DNA of 64,000 bases from Serinicoccus chungangensis (GCF_001483745.1 NZ_LQBL01000022.1:1-64000); one strand, 5' to 3'. Shown: positions 18,527 to 29,700, counted from the first letter of the stretch. Notes: generated by a model not told the origin, from the letters alone. Numbers and translations are program-made.

Positions 18527-18552
18527 AAGTGATTGAGTTCTGTCAATCACTT
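18527..18552. promoter_or_regulatory. Operator-like dyad between MFS and regulator genes
   Basis: A perfect 10-bp inverted repeat, AAGTGATTGA (18527-18536) and TCAATCACTT (18543-18552), with a 6-bp spacer. It is AT-rich in a very GC-rich setting and centred between two divergent genes. It is the obvious binding site for the adjacent ArsR-like protein. Confidence 0.75.
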
Positions 18553-18567
18553 TGCCAGGATGGGGGT

Positions 18568-19173
18568 ATGCACCACGACCCGTCATCGTCCCAGCCCGGG
18601 ACGGGCGACCCGCACGACGGCGGGTTCGAGGCCAGCGACGCCGAGGCCCGGGCGCTGGCCTCGGGGGTGCGGCTGCGCATCCTGCGCCTGGCGCTGGACC
18701 AGCCGCTGACCAACCGCGAGCTCGCCGACGCCCTGGGCCTCAACCCGGCGACGGTCCTGCACCACGTGCGCACCCTGGTCGACACCGGCTTCCTCGAGGC
18801 GCTGGAGCCCCGCCGAGGCCGCCGCGGCGCCCGCGAGATCCCCTACCGCGCCACCGGCCGCTCCTGGTACGCCCGCACCCCCGTCACCACCAAGGGCATG
18901 CTGGACGCCTTCGTCGCGGAGATCGCCGAGGTGCCGGCCGACCGCGCGGACGTCACCATGACCCGGCTCGGGCTGCGCCTGCCCCCGGAGCAGCTCGAGG
19001 AGTTCCGGACCCGGCTGGCCGAGCTCGTCGACGAGTTCCACGACCGGGCCCGCGACCCCGCCGCCGAGCCGTGGTCGCTCTTCCTCGCGCTGCACCCGGA
19101 CAGGAGTGCCCTGCCCGGCACGGCGCGGGAGGACCGGGCCGGCCCGGAGGGCGCCGACGCGCAGGGCTGGTGA
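18568..19173 (+). CDS. ArsR-like winged-helix transcriptional regulator
   Basis: A 201-residue protein. Residues about 25-85 form a winged helix: SGVRLRILRLALDQPLTNRE, LADALGLNPATVLHHVRTL and the wing near LEALEPRRGRRG. The long C-terminal part has no metal-site cysteines and probably senses a ligand. ATG at 18568; the upstream frame extension runs through the intergenic dyad and is not coding. It is divergent from the MFS exporter, whose expression it most likely represses. Confidence 0.85.
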   Translation: MHHDPSSSQPGTGDPHDGGFEASDAEARALASGVRLRILRLALDQPLTNRELADALGLNPATVLHHVRTLVDTGFLEALEPRRGRRGAREIPYRATGRSWYARTPVTTKGMLDAFVAEIAEVPADRADVTMTRLGLRLPPEQLEEFRTRLAELVDEFHDRARDPAAEPWSLFLALHPDRSALPGTAREDRAGPEGADAQGW

Positions 19174-19244
19174 CGACGGAGCTCCCGGACCAGGGGGCGG
19201 GCCGCACCACGGCACCACGTCACCGGCGCTGCCCCACCGCCTCC

Positions 19245-19901
19245 TCAGGGACGCAGCACCACGTGGCCGACGGCGGTGGAGACCCGCAGCCACGACCCGT
19301 TGCGGTGCACCGCGACCTGCTCGTCCCCCGGCCGCAGGAAGCCGAGGGCGTGGACGGCGAGGCCCGCCCCGGCCGGCACCTCGGTGCCCTCGACGGGCCG
19401 CTCCCAGACCCGCGCCCGCAGCGCCTCGACCGCCGCGGAGCCGGACCCCTCCGGGGCACCGGTGGCGACCTCGGCGATCCCCGAGCGCGCGGCCGCGACC
19501 AGCTGCCCGGCCGGTATGCCGCCGCGCGGCTCCCAGCCCCCGCGCGGCGGGGACTGCGCGGCCCACGGCGGGGCGAGGGTGGTCGGGGGGACGGGCAGCG
19601 TCGTCGAGCTGTCCCCGTTCGCCGCCCGCCGCGCGAACCGGTCGGTCAGCCCCGCGAGGGGCACGGTGACGTCCCACGGCTCGCCGCCCGGCGCGAGCGC
19701 CATGGTCCGCAGCCCGAGGGTCAGCCCGCTGCGCAGCAGCCCGGACCCGGGCAGGACGCAGACCCACGCCGCGAGGACGCCGCCGGCCGCCTGCAGCCGG
19801 ATCGCCCCGTCCTCGTCGAGCCGCGCCGCCCGGCGCACCAGGGTGGCCAGGTCGGCGACCGACTCGCCGTCGGCCAGGGACAGGCTCGGCGTCCCGGTCA
19901 C
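19245..19901 (-). CDS. Hypothetical protein coupled to thioesterase
   Basis: A 218-residue protein with no recognised motif, no signal peptide and no membrane segment. The GTG start at 19901 overlaps the stop of the upstream thioesterase by 4 bp (GTGA), so the two are translationally coupled and probably act together. The reading frame is open far beyond this start, but those residues are shadow sequence of the opposite strand. Visible features are an alanine-rich first half and PPRGGWEPRGGIPAGQLV in the middle. No function can be assigned. Confidence 0.65.
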   Translation of the reverse strand: MTGTPSLSLADGESVADLATLVRRAARLDEDGAIRLQAAGGVLAAWVCVLPGSGLLRSGLTLGLRTMALAPGGEPWDVTVPLAGLTDRFARRAANGDSSTTLPVPPTTLAPPWAAQSPPRGGWEPRGGIPAGQLVAAARSGIAEVATGAPEGSGSAAVEALRARVWERPVEGTEVPAGAGLAVHALGFLRPGDEQVAVHRNGSWLRVSTAVGHVVLRP

Positions 19902-20383
19902 CGCGACCCCCGGCCGCGCCCGGCGTCCCCGCGCAGCACCGGCGGCGGCCCGGTCACGGCGGCGAGCGCCTCGCGCTCCTCCGCGCCCAGCCGCCGCGGC
20001 CGCTGCTCGCGCAGGTCGTAGGCGACGAGGCTGACCCGGCCACGGGCGTAGACGGTGTCGTCGCCGACCGGGCCGGCCACGGCATACCCCAGCTCGAAGG
20101 AGGCGCCACCGACCCCGCCGCACCACACCGCCACGCGCGCCGGGGCGTACGCGAAGGACATCGGCAGGAGGTAGTCGATGGCCTGGGACACCACGAGCAT
20201 GCCCTCGTCGATGAGGTCGCGGCCCTGCCCGAACCACGCCTTGAACGCGTAGACGCGCGCCTCCTCGAAGAGCCGGAGGTACTGGACGTTGTTGACGTGC
20301 GCGTAGGCGTCCAGGTCGGACCAGCGGACGGTGATGTCGAAGGTCGAGGCGACCTCGGGGACGTCGGGCAGGGAGAAGCTCAT
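19898..20383 (-). CDS. 4HBT-superfamily acyl-CoA thioesterase
   Basis: A 161-residue hotdog-fold thioesterase of the YbgC/4-hydroxybenzoyl-CoA type, hydrolysing an acyl-CoA in the cytosol. The signature is VRWSDLDAYAHVNNVQYLRLFEEARV (about 19-44), with Asp24, His29 and Glu40 as the likely active-site residues. It is first gene of a two-gene operon with the overlapping unknown gene downstream. A thioesterase also lies in the equivalent mycobacterial neighbourhood (Rv2475c, as I recall). The acyl substrate is unknown. Confidence 0.85.
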   Translation of the reverse strand: MSFSLPDVPEVASTFDITVRWSDLDAYAHVNNVQYLRLFEEARVYAFKAWFGQGRDLIDEGMLVVSQAIDYLLPMSFAYAPARVAVWCGGVGGASFELGYAVAGPVGDDTVYARGRVSLVAYDLREQRPRRLGAEEREALAAVTGPPPVLRGDAGRGRGSR

Positions 20384-20480
20384 GCCGCCATTGTGTCTGC
20401 CGCCGCGCCGCTCGGGCGAAGCCCCACCGGCAGCGGTAGGTTGGGCTCAGCACCAGCACCACGCAGCGGGAGGAGGCTCC

Positions 20481-21254
20481 GTGACCGGGTCGGCCCAGCC
20501 GCGGGCGGCGCGCCCCACGGTGGCGCTCTTCGCGACCTGCTTCAACGACACGATGTGGCCGCAGGCTCCCCGCGCGGTCGTCACCCTGCTGGAGCGGCTC
20601 GGTTGCCGGGTGGTCTTCCCGCGCGAGCAGACGTGCTGCGGGCAGATGTTCACCAACACCGGGTACGCCGACGAGGCCACCCCCCTCGTGCGCCGCTTCG
20701 TCGACGTCTTCGCCGGCGCGGACCACGTGGTCTCGCCGAGCGGCTCGTGCGTCGGGTCGGTCCGCGAGCAGCACGCCGTGCTGGCCCGCCGGGCCGGCGA
20801 CCCCGGGCTGGAGCGCGAGGTGCGCGCGCTCGCACCTCGGGTGCTGGAGCTGTCCGAGCTGCTCGTCGACGTCCTCGGCGTCACCGACGTCGGCGCCTAC
20901 TACCCGCACCGGGTGACCTACCACCCCACCTGCCACAGCCTGCGGATGCTCGGGGTCGGCGACAAACCGCTGCGGCTGCTGCGCGCGGTCCGGGGCATCG
21001 ACCTCGTGGACCTGCCCGCCGCGCAGGAGTGCTGCGGCTTCGGCGGGACCTTCGCCCTGAAGAACGCCGACACCTCGATCGCCATGGGCGCGGACAAGGC
21101 GCGGCACGTGCGGGAGACGGGGGCGGAGGTCGTGGTGGCCGGCGACAACTCCTGCCTCGCGCACATCGGCGGGGTGCTGGACCGGCAGCGCTCCGGGGTC
21201 CGCACGGTGCACCTGGCGCAGGTGCTCGCCTCGACGCAGGAGGTGCCGGCATGA
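20481..21254 (+). CDS. lutA: Lactate utilisation protein A (Fe-S oxidoreductase)
   Basis: A 257-residue subunit of the LutABC L-lactate-oxidising complex, with two CCG (cysteine-rich) domains of the heterodisulfide-reductase type: TCCGQMFTNTGY (about 53-64) and ECCGFGGTFALKN (about 178-190), each with its upstream partner cysteines (ATCFND and YHPTCHS). The GTG start at 20481 follows GGGAGGAGG with good spacing, so the longer upstream frame is not used. The stop overlaps the lutB start (ATGA), giving a tightly coupled operon. Confidence 0.92.
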   Translation: MTGSAQPRAARPTVALFATCFNDTMWPQAPRAVVTLLERLGCRVVFPREQTCCGQMFTNTGYADEATPLVRRFVDVFAGADHVVSPSGSCVGSVREQHAVLARRAGDPGLEREVRALAPRVLELSELLVDVLGVTDVGAYYPHRVTYHPTCHSLRMLGVGDKPLRLLRAVRGIDLVDLPAAQECCGFGGTFALKNADTSIAMGADKARHVRETGAEVVVAGDNSCLAHIGGVLDRQRSGVRTVHLAQVLASTQEVPA

Positions 21255-22798
21255 CCGACCTCCCGGCGCAGGACACCTCCCCCACCTTCCTCGGTATGCC
21301 GTCGTTCCAGCGCGCGGCGAAGGTCGCCCTCGGCGACACGCAGCAGCGGCGCAACCTGGCGCACGCGACGGCGACCATCCGGGCCAAGCGGGCGGGCGCC
21401 GTCGCCGAGGTCGAGGGGTGGGAGGAGCTGCGCGTGGCCGGGGCGGGCGCCAAGGACGAGGCCCTGCACCACCTGCCCCACTACCTCGAGCAGCTGGAGG
21501 CCGCCCTCACCGCCCGCGGCGCCACGGTGCACTGGGCCCGGGACGCCGCCGAGGCCAACCAGGTCGTGGTCGACCTGGCGAAGGCGAAGGGCACCGACGA
21601 GGTGGTCAAGGTCAAGTCCATGGCCACCCAGGAGATCGAGCTCAACGAGGCGCTCGAGGAGGCCGGCATCGCGGCCTGGGAGACCGACCTCGCCGAGCTC
21701 ATCGTGCAGCTCGGCGAGGACCGGCCGAGCCACATCCTCGTGCCCGCCATCCACCGCAACCGGGCCGAGATCCGGGACATCTTCGCGCGGCGCATGGGCG
21801 CGGTGGGGCGGCCCGCGCCGGCCGACCTCACCGACGAGCCGGCCCGGCTGGCGGAGGCGGCGCGGCTGCACCTGCGGGAGAAGTTCCTCCGGGCCAGGGT
21901 CGCGGTCACCGGCGCCAACTTCGCCATCGCCGACACCGGGACGCTGGTCGTCGTGGAGTCCGAGGGCAACGGGCGCATGTGCCTCACCCTGCCCGAGACG
22001 CTCATCACCGTGGTCGGGATCGAGAAGGTGCTGCCGACCTTCGCCGACCTCGCCACCATGCTGCAGCTGCTGCCCCGCTCCAGCACCGGCGAGCGGATGA
22101 ACCCCTACACCTCGATGTGGACCGGCGTGACCCCCGGGGACGGACCGCAGGAGGTCCACGTCGTGCTGCTCGACAACGGCCGGAGCCGGGTGCTGGCCGA
22201 CGAGGCGGGCCGGGAGGCGCTGCGGTGCATCCGCTGCTCGGCCTGCCTCAACGTGTGCCCGGTCTACGAGCGGGCGGGCGGGCACGCCTACGGCTCGGTC
22301 TACCCCGGCCCCATCGGGGCCGTGCTCAACCCGCTGCTGCGCGGCACCTCCTCGGAGGTCGACCAGAGCCTGCCCTACGCCAGCAGCCTGTGCGGCGCCT
22401 GCTTCGAGGCCTGCCCCGTGCGCATCGACATCCCCTCGCTCCTCGTGCGGCTGCGCACCCAGGTCGTCGACGAGGCCTCTGGGCGGTCGGCCGAGGCGGC
22501 GTCGATGAAGGCCGCCGCCTGGATGTTCGGCGACCACCGGCGTTTGGAGGCCGCCCAGCGGGCGGCCACCCTGGGCGGCCGGCTGCTCGGCGACCGCACG
22601 ATCCGCTCGTTGCCCGGGCTCGGCGCCTGGACCCAGGCCCGCGACCTCCCCACCCCGCCCACGGAGACCTTCCGGCAGTGGTGGGCGCGGACGCACGGCG
22701 ACGACGAGGGTGACCTCGACGACGCCCGCGGCCAGCCGGTCGTCGAGGAGCAGGACCTCGGCGGTGCGGGGCCGCATACCCGGCAGGAGGGGTCGTGA
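21251..22798 (+). CDS. lutB: Lactate utilisation protein B (ferredoxin-type iron-sulfur protein)
   Basis: A 515-residue LutB/YkgF-type subunit carrying electrons in L-lactate oxidation to pyruvate. It has the long N-terminal LUD domain (with FAIADTGTLVVVESEGNGR) and two 4Fe-4S motifs, CIRCSACLNVCPV (about 326-338) and CGACFEACPV (about 381-390). ATG 21251 overlaps the lutA stop, and the TGA overlaps the lutC GTG start. The order lutA-lutB-lutC is the canonical operon. Confidence 0.93.
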   Translation: MTDLPAQDTSPTFLGMPSFQRAAKVALGDTQQRRNLAHATATIRAKRAGAVAEVEGWEELRVAGAGAKDEALHHLPHYLEQLEAALTARGATVHWARDAAEANQVVVDLAKAKGTDEVVKVKSMATQEIELNEALEEAGIAAWETDLAELIVQLGEDRPSHILVPAIHRNRAEIRDIFARRMGAVGRPAPADLTDEPARLAEAARLHLREKFLRARVAVTGANFAIADTGTLVVVESEGNGRMCLTLPETLITVVGIEKVLPTFADLATMLQLLPRSSTGERMNPYTSMWTGVTPGDGPQEVHVVLLDNGRSRVLADEAGREALRCIRCSACLNVCPVYERAGGHAYGSVYPGPIGAVLNPLLRGTSSEVDQSLPYASSLCGACFEACPVRIDIPSLLVRLRTQVVDEASGRSAEAASMKAAAWMFGDHRRLEAAQRAATLGGRLLGDRTIRSLPGLGAWTQARDLPTPPTETFRQWWARTHGDDEGDLDDARGQPVVEEQDLGGAGPHTRQEGS

Positions 22799-23442
22799 GC
22801 AGCCGCGAGGAGATCCTGGCCCGCCTGCGCCTCGCGACGGCGGACGTCACCTCGCGGCCCGGGGAGCGCGGCCCGGTGCCGGTCATCGCCGCGAGCGCCG
22901 CGGCGGCGCAGGACACCCTGGAGCTGTTCGTCGCGACCGTGACTGACTACCGCGCCAGCGTCGTGCGGTGCACGCCGCAGCAGGTCGGGGCCGAGGTGGC
23001 GGCAGCGCTGGTGCGCGCGCGGGCGCACACCGTCCTCATCCCGCCCGGGCTCGACACCTCCTGGGTGGCGCGGGCGCGGGACGCCGGCCTGCGGCTGCGG
23101 ACCGACGAGGTCGAGGACGGCGGCCCGCTCACCGCGCACGAGCTGGACGGGATCGACGCCGTGGTCACCGGGGCGCGGGTGGCCGTCGCCACGACCGGCA
23201 CCATCGTCCTGGACCACGCCCCCGACCAGGGCCGGCGCGCGCTCACCCTCGTGCCGGACCAGCACGTCTGCGTCGTCCGCGCCGACCAGGTGGTGCACGA
23301 CGTGCCCGACGCGGTGGCGCTGCTCGACCCGGCGCGCCCCCTGACCTGGGTCAGCGGCCCCAGCGCCACCAGCGACATCGAGCTGGACCGCGTCGAGGGC
23401 GTGCACGGCCCCCGCACCCTCGACGTCATCGTCGTCTGCTGA
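22795..23442 (+). CDS. lutC: Lactate utilisation protein C
   Basis: A 215-residue LUD-domain protein, the third LutABC subunit. The C-terminal half carries VTGARVAVATTGTIVLDHAP and LVPDQHVCVVRADQVV, typical of LutC/YkgG. GTG start overlaps the lutB stop by 4 bp. No regulator gene of the operon is adjacent. The operon probably ends in the long hairpin at 23525-23594. Confidence 0.92.
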   Translation: MSSREEILARLRLATADVTSRPGERGPVPVIAASAAAAQDTLELFVATVTDYRASVVRCTPQQVGAEVAAALVRARAHTVLIPPGLDTSWVARARDAGLRLRTDEVEDGGPLTAHELDGIDAVVTGARVAVATTGTIVLDHAPDQGRRALTLVPDQHVCVVRADQVVHDVPDAVALLDPARPLTWVSGPSATSDIELDRVEGVHGPRTLDVIVVC

Positions 23443-23446
23443 GCCA

Positions 23447-23482
23447 CCGCACGCCCGCACAACCGCACGCCCGCACAACCGC
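23447..23482. repeat. Short CGCACGCCCGCACAAC tandem repeat
   Basis: About two copies of a 16-bp unit CGCACGCCCGCACAAC and then degenerate CCGCAC-rich sequence, just downstream of lutC. It looks like simple-sequence drift in an intergenic gap; no function is suggested by the sequence. Confidence 0.7.
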
Positions 23483-23524
23483 ATACCCAGCACGCCCCGC
23501 ACACCCGCACCCGCTCCATACAGA

Positions 23525-23594
23525 ACCTGAGCAGAGAAACCCTCCTCAGGCAGGGGGTACAGGGCCTGCTCCGGAGGTCTTTCTCTGCTCAGGT
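23525..23594. terminator. Long hairpin between lutC and a convergent gene
   Basis: Perfect 15-bp outer arms, ACCTGAGCAGAGAAA (23525-23539) and its complement (23580-23594), enclose about 40 nt whose ends also pair imperfectly (CCTCCTCAGGCAGG against CCTGCTCCGGAGG). The ATG-free 70-nt structure lies between converging genes, so a two-way terminator is the simplest reading. It is longer than usual. Confidence 0.6.
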
Positions 23595-23628
23595 CGCGGG
23601 ACCACCGGGTATGCCTGCCCCGCCCGGG

Positions 23629-24384
23629 TCACTCCCCGCGCAGCACGTCCACGTGCACGTGGTCGAGGTGGCGCAGGACCGGGTCGTCGGAGCCACCCGG
23701 CGCGCGGTAGTCCTGCCAACCCCGGGCGGACCCCCGCACGCCCCAGTAGTGGTCGTCGAAGATGACGTACTGCACGGTCAGCTCGTCGGCGTGGGCCACC
23801 AACCACTGGCTCAGCACCCACCCGTCGTCGAGGCTGTCCTCGGTCACCGGCCGGAAGAAGTAGTCCACCGCACGGCCCTCGTAGTGCGTCGACTCCTCAC
23901 CGTGCCCGGAGTCCACGCCCCCGGGGGCGAACCCGCCGACGGGGAGCTCACCCACCTCGGTGCGCACCGCGTCGAGCACCGCCTGCGCCCGCGGCGTCAG
24001 CCCGGACGACGTCTCCGCCTCGACGGCCGGCTCGGCCACCGGCACCCGGCAGGTCAGGGCCGTGTCGGCGCGCGCGGCGAGCACGGCCTCGACGACCCCC
24101 TCGGGCAGCTCCGGCACCGCGGCACCCCCGCCCGCACCCGGCCCACCCAGCGAGCGGGCCGCCTCCGCGGTGGCCGCCCGCGCGTGGTCCCGCTCCAGCG
24201 GCACCCGCTGCCCGTCGACCACGACCCCGCAGGGCGCCCCCGCCGCCGCCACCCAGGCACCGACCGACCGCATGAGCGGCTGCGCCAGCACCGCGCCCAC
24301 CAGGGCAGCGAGGAGGACGAGCACGACGACGACCCCACGCCGCGACCCGCCGCGAGCGGGCGCGGGGGTCGGGCGCTGCGGCAT
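23629..24384 (-). CDS. Extracytoplasmic M15-like (D-Ala-D-Ala carboxypeptidase fold) protein
   Basis: A 251-residue protein with one N-terminal membrane segment (VVVVLVLLAALVGAVLAQ, about 18-35), so the rest lies outside the membrane. The C-terminal half carries STHYEGRAVDYFF and LDHVHVDVL. These match the His-x(6)-Asp and His zinc ligands of LAS/M15 peptidases that cut peptidoglycan stem peptides. The rest of the domain is divergent, so catalytic activity is inference. ATG at 24384; divergent from the aldo/keto reductase gene by 84 bp. Confidence 0.65.
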   Translation of the reverse strand: MPQRPTPAPARGGSRRGVVVVLVLLAALVGAVLAQPLMRSVGAWVAAAGAPCGVVVDGQRVPLERDHARAATAEAARSLGGPGAGGGAAVPELPEGVVEAVLAARADTALTCRVPVAEPAVEAETSSGLTPRAQAVLDAVRTEVGELPVGGFAPGGVDSGHGEESTHYEGRAVDYFFRPVTEDSLDDGWVLSQWLVAHADELTVQYVIFDDHYWGVRGSARGWQDYRAPGGSDDPVLRHLDHVHVDVLRGE

Positions 24385-24468
24385 ACCCCATGGTCCCAGG
24401 CGCGGCTGACCCCGACCTGGGCGCGGGCCGTGACGACGCACCGGGTGCCCGCGCGTAGCGTGAGCTCC

Positions 24469-25539
<1,071 letters not shown>

Positions 25540-25552
25540 GTCACTAGGCTGC

Positions 25553-26524
25553 GTGGTCGTGACCGACGTGCCGCTGGACTACCCGATCGACGACCTGCTC
25601 GACGTGCTCGACCTGCGCCGTGAGGGGTCCACCACCATCCGGGTGGCCTCCCCCGAGGGCACCGGCGAGGACCTGGCCGACTCCCAGGGCGACGTCTTCG
25701 CCGGTCGCAGCCAGCCGATGCCCCACGGCCGGGTCTTCGGCGGGCAGGTGCTGGCGCAGTGCCTCGTCGCAGCCGGGCGCACGGTGGACCCGGTCGAGGA
25801 CGGGTCGGACCCCGAGCCGCTCGCCCGACCCATCCACTCGATGCACGGCTACTTCCTGCGGGCGGGCGACGCCAACCGCCCGCTGCGCTTCCTCGTGGAG
25901 CGGATGCGGGACGGTCGCAGCTTCAGCGCCCGTCGGGTGCACGCCGTGCAGGACGGCCGCATCCTCATGTCGATCATCATGTCCTTCCAGGAGGTCTCCG
26001 GCGGGCTGGAGCACCAGATCCCCATGCCGGCGGCGCCCGCCCCGGACACGCTGCGCTCGGACCGGGAGATCCTCGAGCACGTGCCGCACCCGGTGGCGCA
26101 GGAGACGGCCCGCCGCAGGCCCGTGGAGCTGCGGCACGTCGACCCGCTGCTCCTCGGCCCGGGTGAGCCCGGAGCCAGCGAGCAGTCGGTCTGGCTGCGG
26201 ATCGCCCGTGAGCTGCCGGACGACCCGCTGCTGCACGCCGCCATCCTGGCCTACGCCTCGGACTACACGCTGCTCGAGCCCATCCTGCGCCGGCACGGCA
26301 TCGGCTGGGGCGACCCCCGGCTCCGCCCGGCCAGCCTGGACCACTCCATGTGGTTCCACCGCCCGGCCCGGGTCGACGACTGGGTGCTCTACACCCAGAG
26401 CTCGCCGTCCGCGCAGTCCGGTCGGGGGTTGGGGACGGGGCACATGTTCGCCGCCGACGGGACGCTGCTCGCGACCGTCGGGCAGGAGGGCATGGTGCGG
26501 CTCAAGGGGTCCGCGGACCACTGA
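25553..26524 (+). CDS. tesB: Acyl-CoA thioesterase II
   Basis: A 323-residue protein with two fused hotdog domains. Hallmarks of TesB are HGRVFGGQVLAQ in the first half and LDHSMWFHRPARVDDWVLY in the second, with ASDYTLLEP containing the catalytic Asp. It hydrolyses medium- to long-chain acyl-CoA to free fatty acid. GTG codons at 25553 and 25559 are both possible starts. Probably co-transcribed with the aldo/keto reductase upstream. Confidence 0.92.
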   Translation: MVVTDVPLDYPIDDLLDVLDLRREGSTTIRVASPEGTGEDLADSQGDVFAGRSQPMPHGRVFGGQVLAQCLVAAGRTVDPVEDGSDPEPLARPIHSMHGYFLRAGDANRPLRFLVERMRDGRSFSARRVHAVQDGRILMSIIMSFQEVSGGLEHQIPMPAAPAPDTLRSDREILEHVPHPVAQETARRRPVELRHVDPLLLGPGEPGASEQSVWLRIARELPDDPLLHAAILAYASDYTLLEPILRRHGIGWGDPRLRPASLDHSMWFHRPARVDDWVLYTQSSPSAQSGRGLGTGHMFAADGTLLATVGQEGMVRLKGSADH

Positions 26525-26527
26525 GCA

Positions 26528-26542
26528 CTGACGCTGCGTCAG
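26528..26542. promoter_or_regulatory. Short dyad after tesB
   Basis: CTGACGC (26528-26534) and GCGTCAG (26536-26542) form a perfect 7-bp inverted repeat around one base. It lies 4 bp after tesB, in the 181-bp gap before the subtilase gene. It could be an operator for the subtilase or part of a weak terminator; the loop is too short for a clean hairpin. Nothing else in the gap is convincing apart from the ribosome-binding site AAAGGA before 26706. Confidence 0.4.
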
Positions 26543-26705
26543 GGTAACGATCCGGTCACGACGGGATCCCTGCACCATCTCGCTGTAGACACCCTGGGAA
26601 CCCCGGACGATACTGCCAAGGGTCACCTCTGGGGATCACGCGGCTCGTCGACGGAGACGGGCTGTCCAGCGGCGGCGTCCCACCGTTCCAAGCAAAGGAC
26701 ACACT

Positions 26706-29700
26706 GTGCACCAGCCATCTGCTCGCCGGAGGACGCGCCTGCTGGCGCTCGCCGGCGCAGGGGCCGTCGTCGCACCGCTGGCCCTGGTCGCCCCCGCAGC
26801 ATGGGCGAACCCGGAGATCACGGTCAACGAGGACGGGACCTACATCGTCATGCTCGCGGACAGCTCGCTGGCCGCCTACGAGGGCGGCGTCAGCGGCATC
26901 CCCGCGACCAAGCCCGCCGAGGGGGAGAAGCTCAGCACCACGAGCGCCGCCGCCGAGGAGTACACCGCATACCTCGACCGGCAGCAGAACGCCGTGCTCG
27001 ACTCCGTCGGCCTGGACCGGGCCGACACCGTCTACACCTACTCGACGACGTTCAACGGCTTCACCGCCGAGCTGACCGGCTCCCAGGTGTCCGCCCTGCG
27101 CAAGGACCCGAACGTCGCCGCGGTGTGGGAGGACGAGATCCGGACCACCGACACCGTCACCACCCCCGACTACCTGGGCCTGACCGGCGAGGACGGCGTC
27201 TGGAACACACAGTTCGGCGGCGACGCCGACGCGGGTGCGGGCATGGTCGTCGGCATCATCGACACCGGCTTCTGGCCGGAGAACCCCAGCTTCGCCGCGC
27301 TGCCGGGCGACCCCGCCGCGCCGGAGGGCTGGCAGGGCGAGTGCGTCGAGGGAGAGGACGCCGACCCGGACGGCAACGTGACCTGCAACAGCAAGGTCAT
27401 CGGCGCCCGCTACTACCCCGAGGGCAACAACACCGCCTTCGACTTCCAGTCGCCCCGCGACACCGACGGGCACGGCAGCCACGTCGGCGGCACCTCGGCC
27501 GGCAACGTCGGCGTCCCCATGGACTTCATGGGCGACGACCTGGGCGTCGGCAGCGGTATGGCGCCGGCCGCCCACCTCGCCTTCTACAAGGCGCTCTGGG
27601 CGACCGAGGACGGCGGCGGCTCCGGCACGACCGGTGGCCTCGTGGCCGCCATCGACGACGCCGTCGCCGACGGCGTGGACGTCATCAACTACTCGGTCTC
27701 CGGCTCCTCGCAGTTCGTGGTGACCCCGGACGAGCTCGCCTTCTTCGACGCCGCGGACGCCGGCGTCTTCGTGTCGACCTCCGCGGGCAACAGCGGCGAC
27801 ACGATCGGCGAGAGCTCGGTGGCGCACAACTCGCCGTGGACCATGACGGTCGCCGCCTCCACGCACGACCGCACCAACTCGGCCGAGGTCGAGCTGGGCG
27901 ACGGTCCCCCGGTCGACCGCATCTCCGGCACCAACCGCTACGACACCGCGGCCCAGATCGCCGCGGCCTACCCGGAGGGTGTCGACACCGTCTACATCGC
28001 CACCGGCAACCAGTTCGCCGACGCGCTGTCCGGCGCCGCGGCCGCCTCGCAGGGCCTCGTGCCCGCAGCCGGTCTCGACCAGCCGGCCGTCACCCCCGAC
28101 GGCTCGCCCGCCCCGGTGCTGCTCACCAAGGTGGACGAGATCCCGGGCGCCACGATGGACGCGCTGGAGTCGATCGACCCCGACAACATCGTCGTGCTCG
28201 GCGGCGAGGTCGCCGTCTCCGACGACGTCGTGGAGGAGCTGGAGGGCTACGGCACGGTGACCCGCGTCGCGGGTGCCGACCGCTACGAGACCGCCGCGCT
28301 CGTCGCGCTGCAGTACGGCGAGGTGGACCACGTCTACGTCGCCACCGGTCAGGACGAGGCCTTCCCGGACGCGCTGTCCGGCTCGGCGCTCGCCGGCAGC
28401 GAGGGCGTGCCCGTGCTGCTCACCAAGACCGACATGGTCCCGAGCGCCGTCAGTGACGCGCTGGCCGCCATGGGCGACCCCGAGATCCACGTCATCGGTG
28501 GTGAGGTCGCGGTGAGCGAGGACGTCTACGAGGACCTGGGCGCGAGCGCCCGGCTCTCCGGGACGAACCGCTACGGCACGTCCGTCGCCGTCGCCGAGCA
28601 GTTCGGCTTCAGCGACGAGAACCCGGCCCCGGTCGTGCACACGGCCACCGGTCGCGACTACCCGGACGCCCTCGCGGGGTCGGCGCTGGCCGGCTACCAG
28701 GGCGTGCCCGTCATGCTGAGCCGCCCCGACGGGGTGCCCGAGGTCGTGCTCGACGGCATGGTGGCCCTGGCCCCCGAGTCCGCCGTCATCCTCGGCGGTG
28801 AGGGCGCCCTCAACGAGGACGTCCAGCTGCAGATCGAGGCGCTGTTCGGCGAGGACGCGACCTATGCCGGCATCAGCGCCGGTGACGGCGTGGGCCCGGC
28901 CCCGCTGGTCAACTCCGTCGACATCCCGGCCGCTGGCGCGACCGCCGCCGATGCCGAGCTCTGCCTGCCCGGGTCGCTCGACGCGGCCGAGGCCGCCGAC
29001 CACATCGTCATCTGCACCCGGGGCACCAACGCCCGGACGGAGAAGAGCGAGACGGTCGAGGCCGCCGGCGGTGTCGGCATGATCCTGGCCAACAACAACG
29101 ACGGCGAGTCGCTCAACGGCGACTTCCACTCGGTGCCCTCGATCCACGTCAACGGCACCGCCGGTGACGCGATCAAGGAGTACGAGGCCTCCGACCCCGA
29201 CCCGATGGCCACCATCTCGGCCTCCGGTGAGGGCCCGGAGATCACCTACCCGGAGATGGCCGGCTTCAGCTCCTACGGCCCGGCGACCGCCGGTGGCGGG
29301 GACCTGCTCAAGCCGGACATCACCGCCCCCGGTGTCGACGTCATCGCCGCGGTCTCCCCGGCCGGTTCCGGTGGCGCCAACTTCAACAGCCTCTCCGGCA
29401 CCTCCATGTCCGCCCCGCACATCGCCGGCCTGGCCGCGCTGATGATGCAGGACAACCCGGAGTGGGGCCCGATGGGCGTCAAGTCCGCCATGATGACGAC
29501 GGCCGACCCGACCAACACCGAGGGTGAGCTCATCACCTACGCCGGCGCGCCGGCGAGCCCGCTCCACTACGGGTCCGGTGAGGTCGAGCCGGGTGCCGCC
29601 TACGACACCCCGCTGGTCTACGACTCCGGCGCCGAGGACTGGCTGGCCTACGCCTGCGCCATCGGCCAGCTGCAGCTGGTCGGCGGAGCGGCATACTGCG

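Noticed and set aside
18583-19767. 394-residue minus-strand gene spanning the ArsR-like gene
   Set aside because: Shadow frame; the ArsR-like gene on the plus strand and the GTG-started gene at 19901 explain the region.
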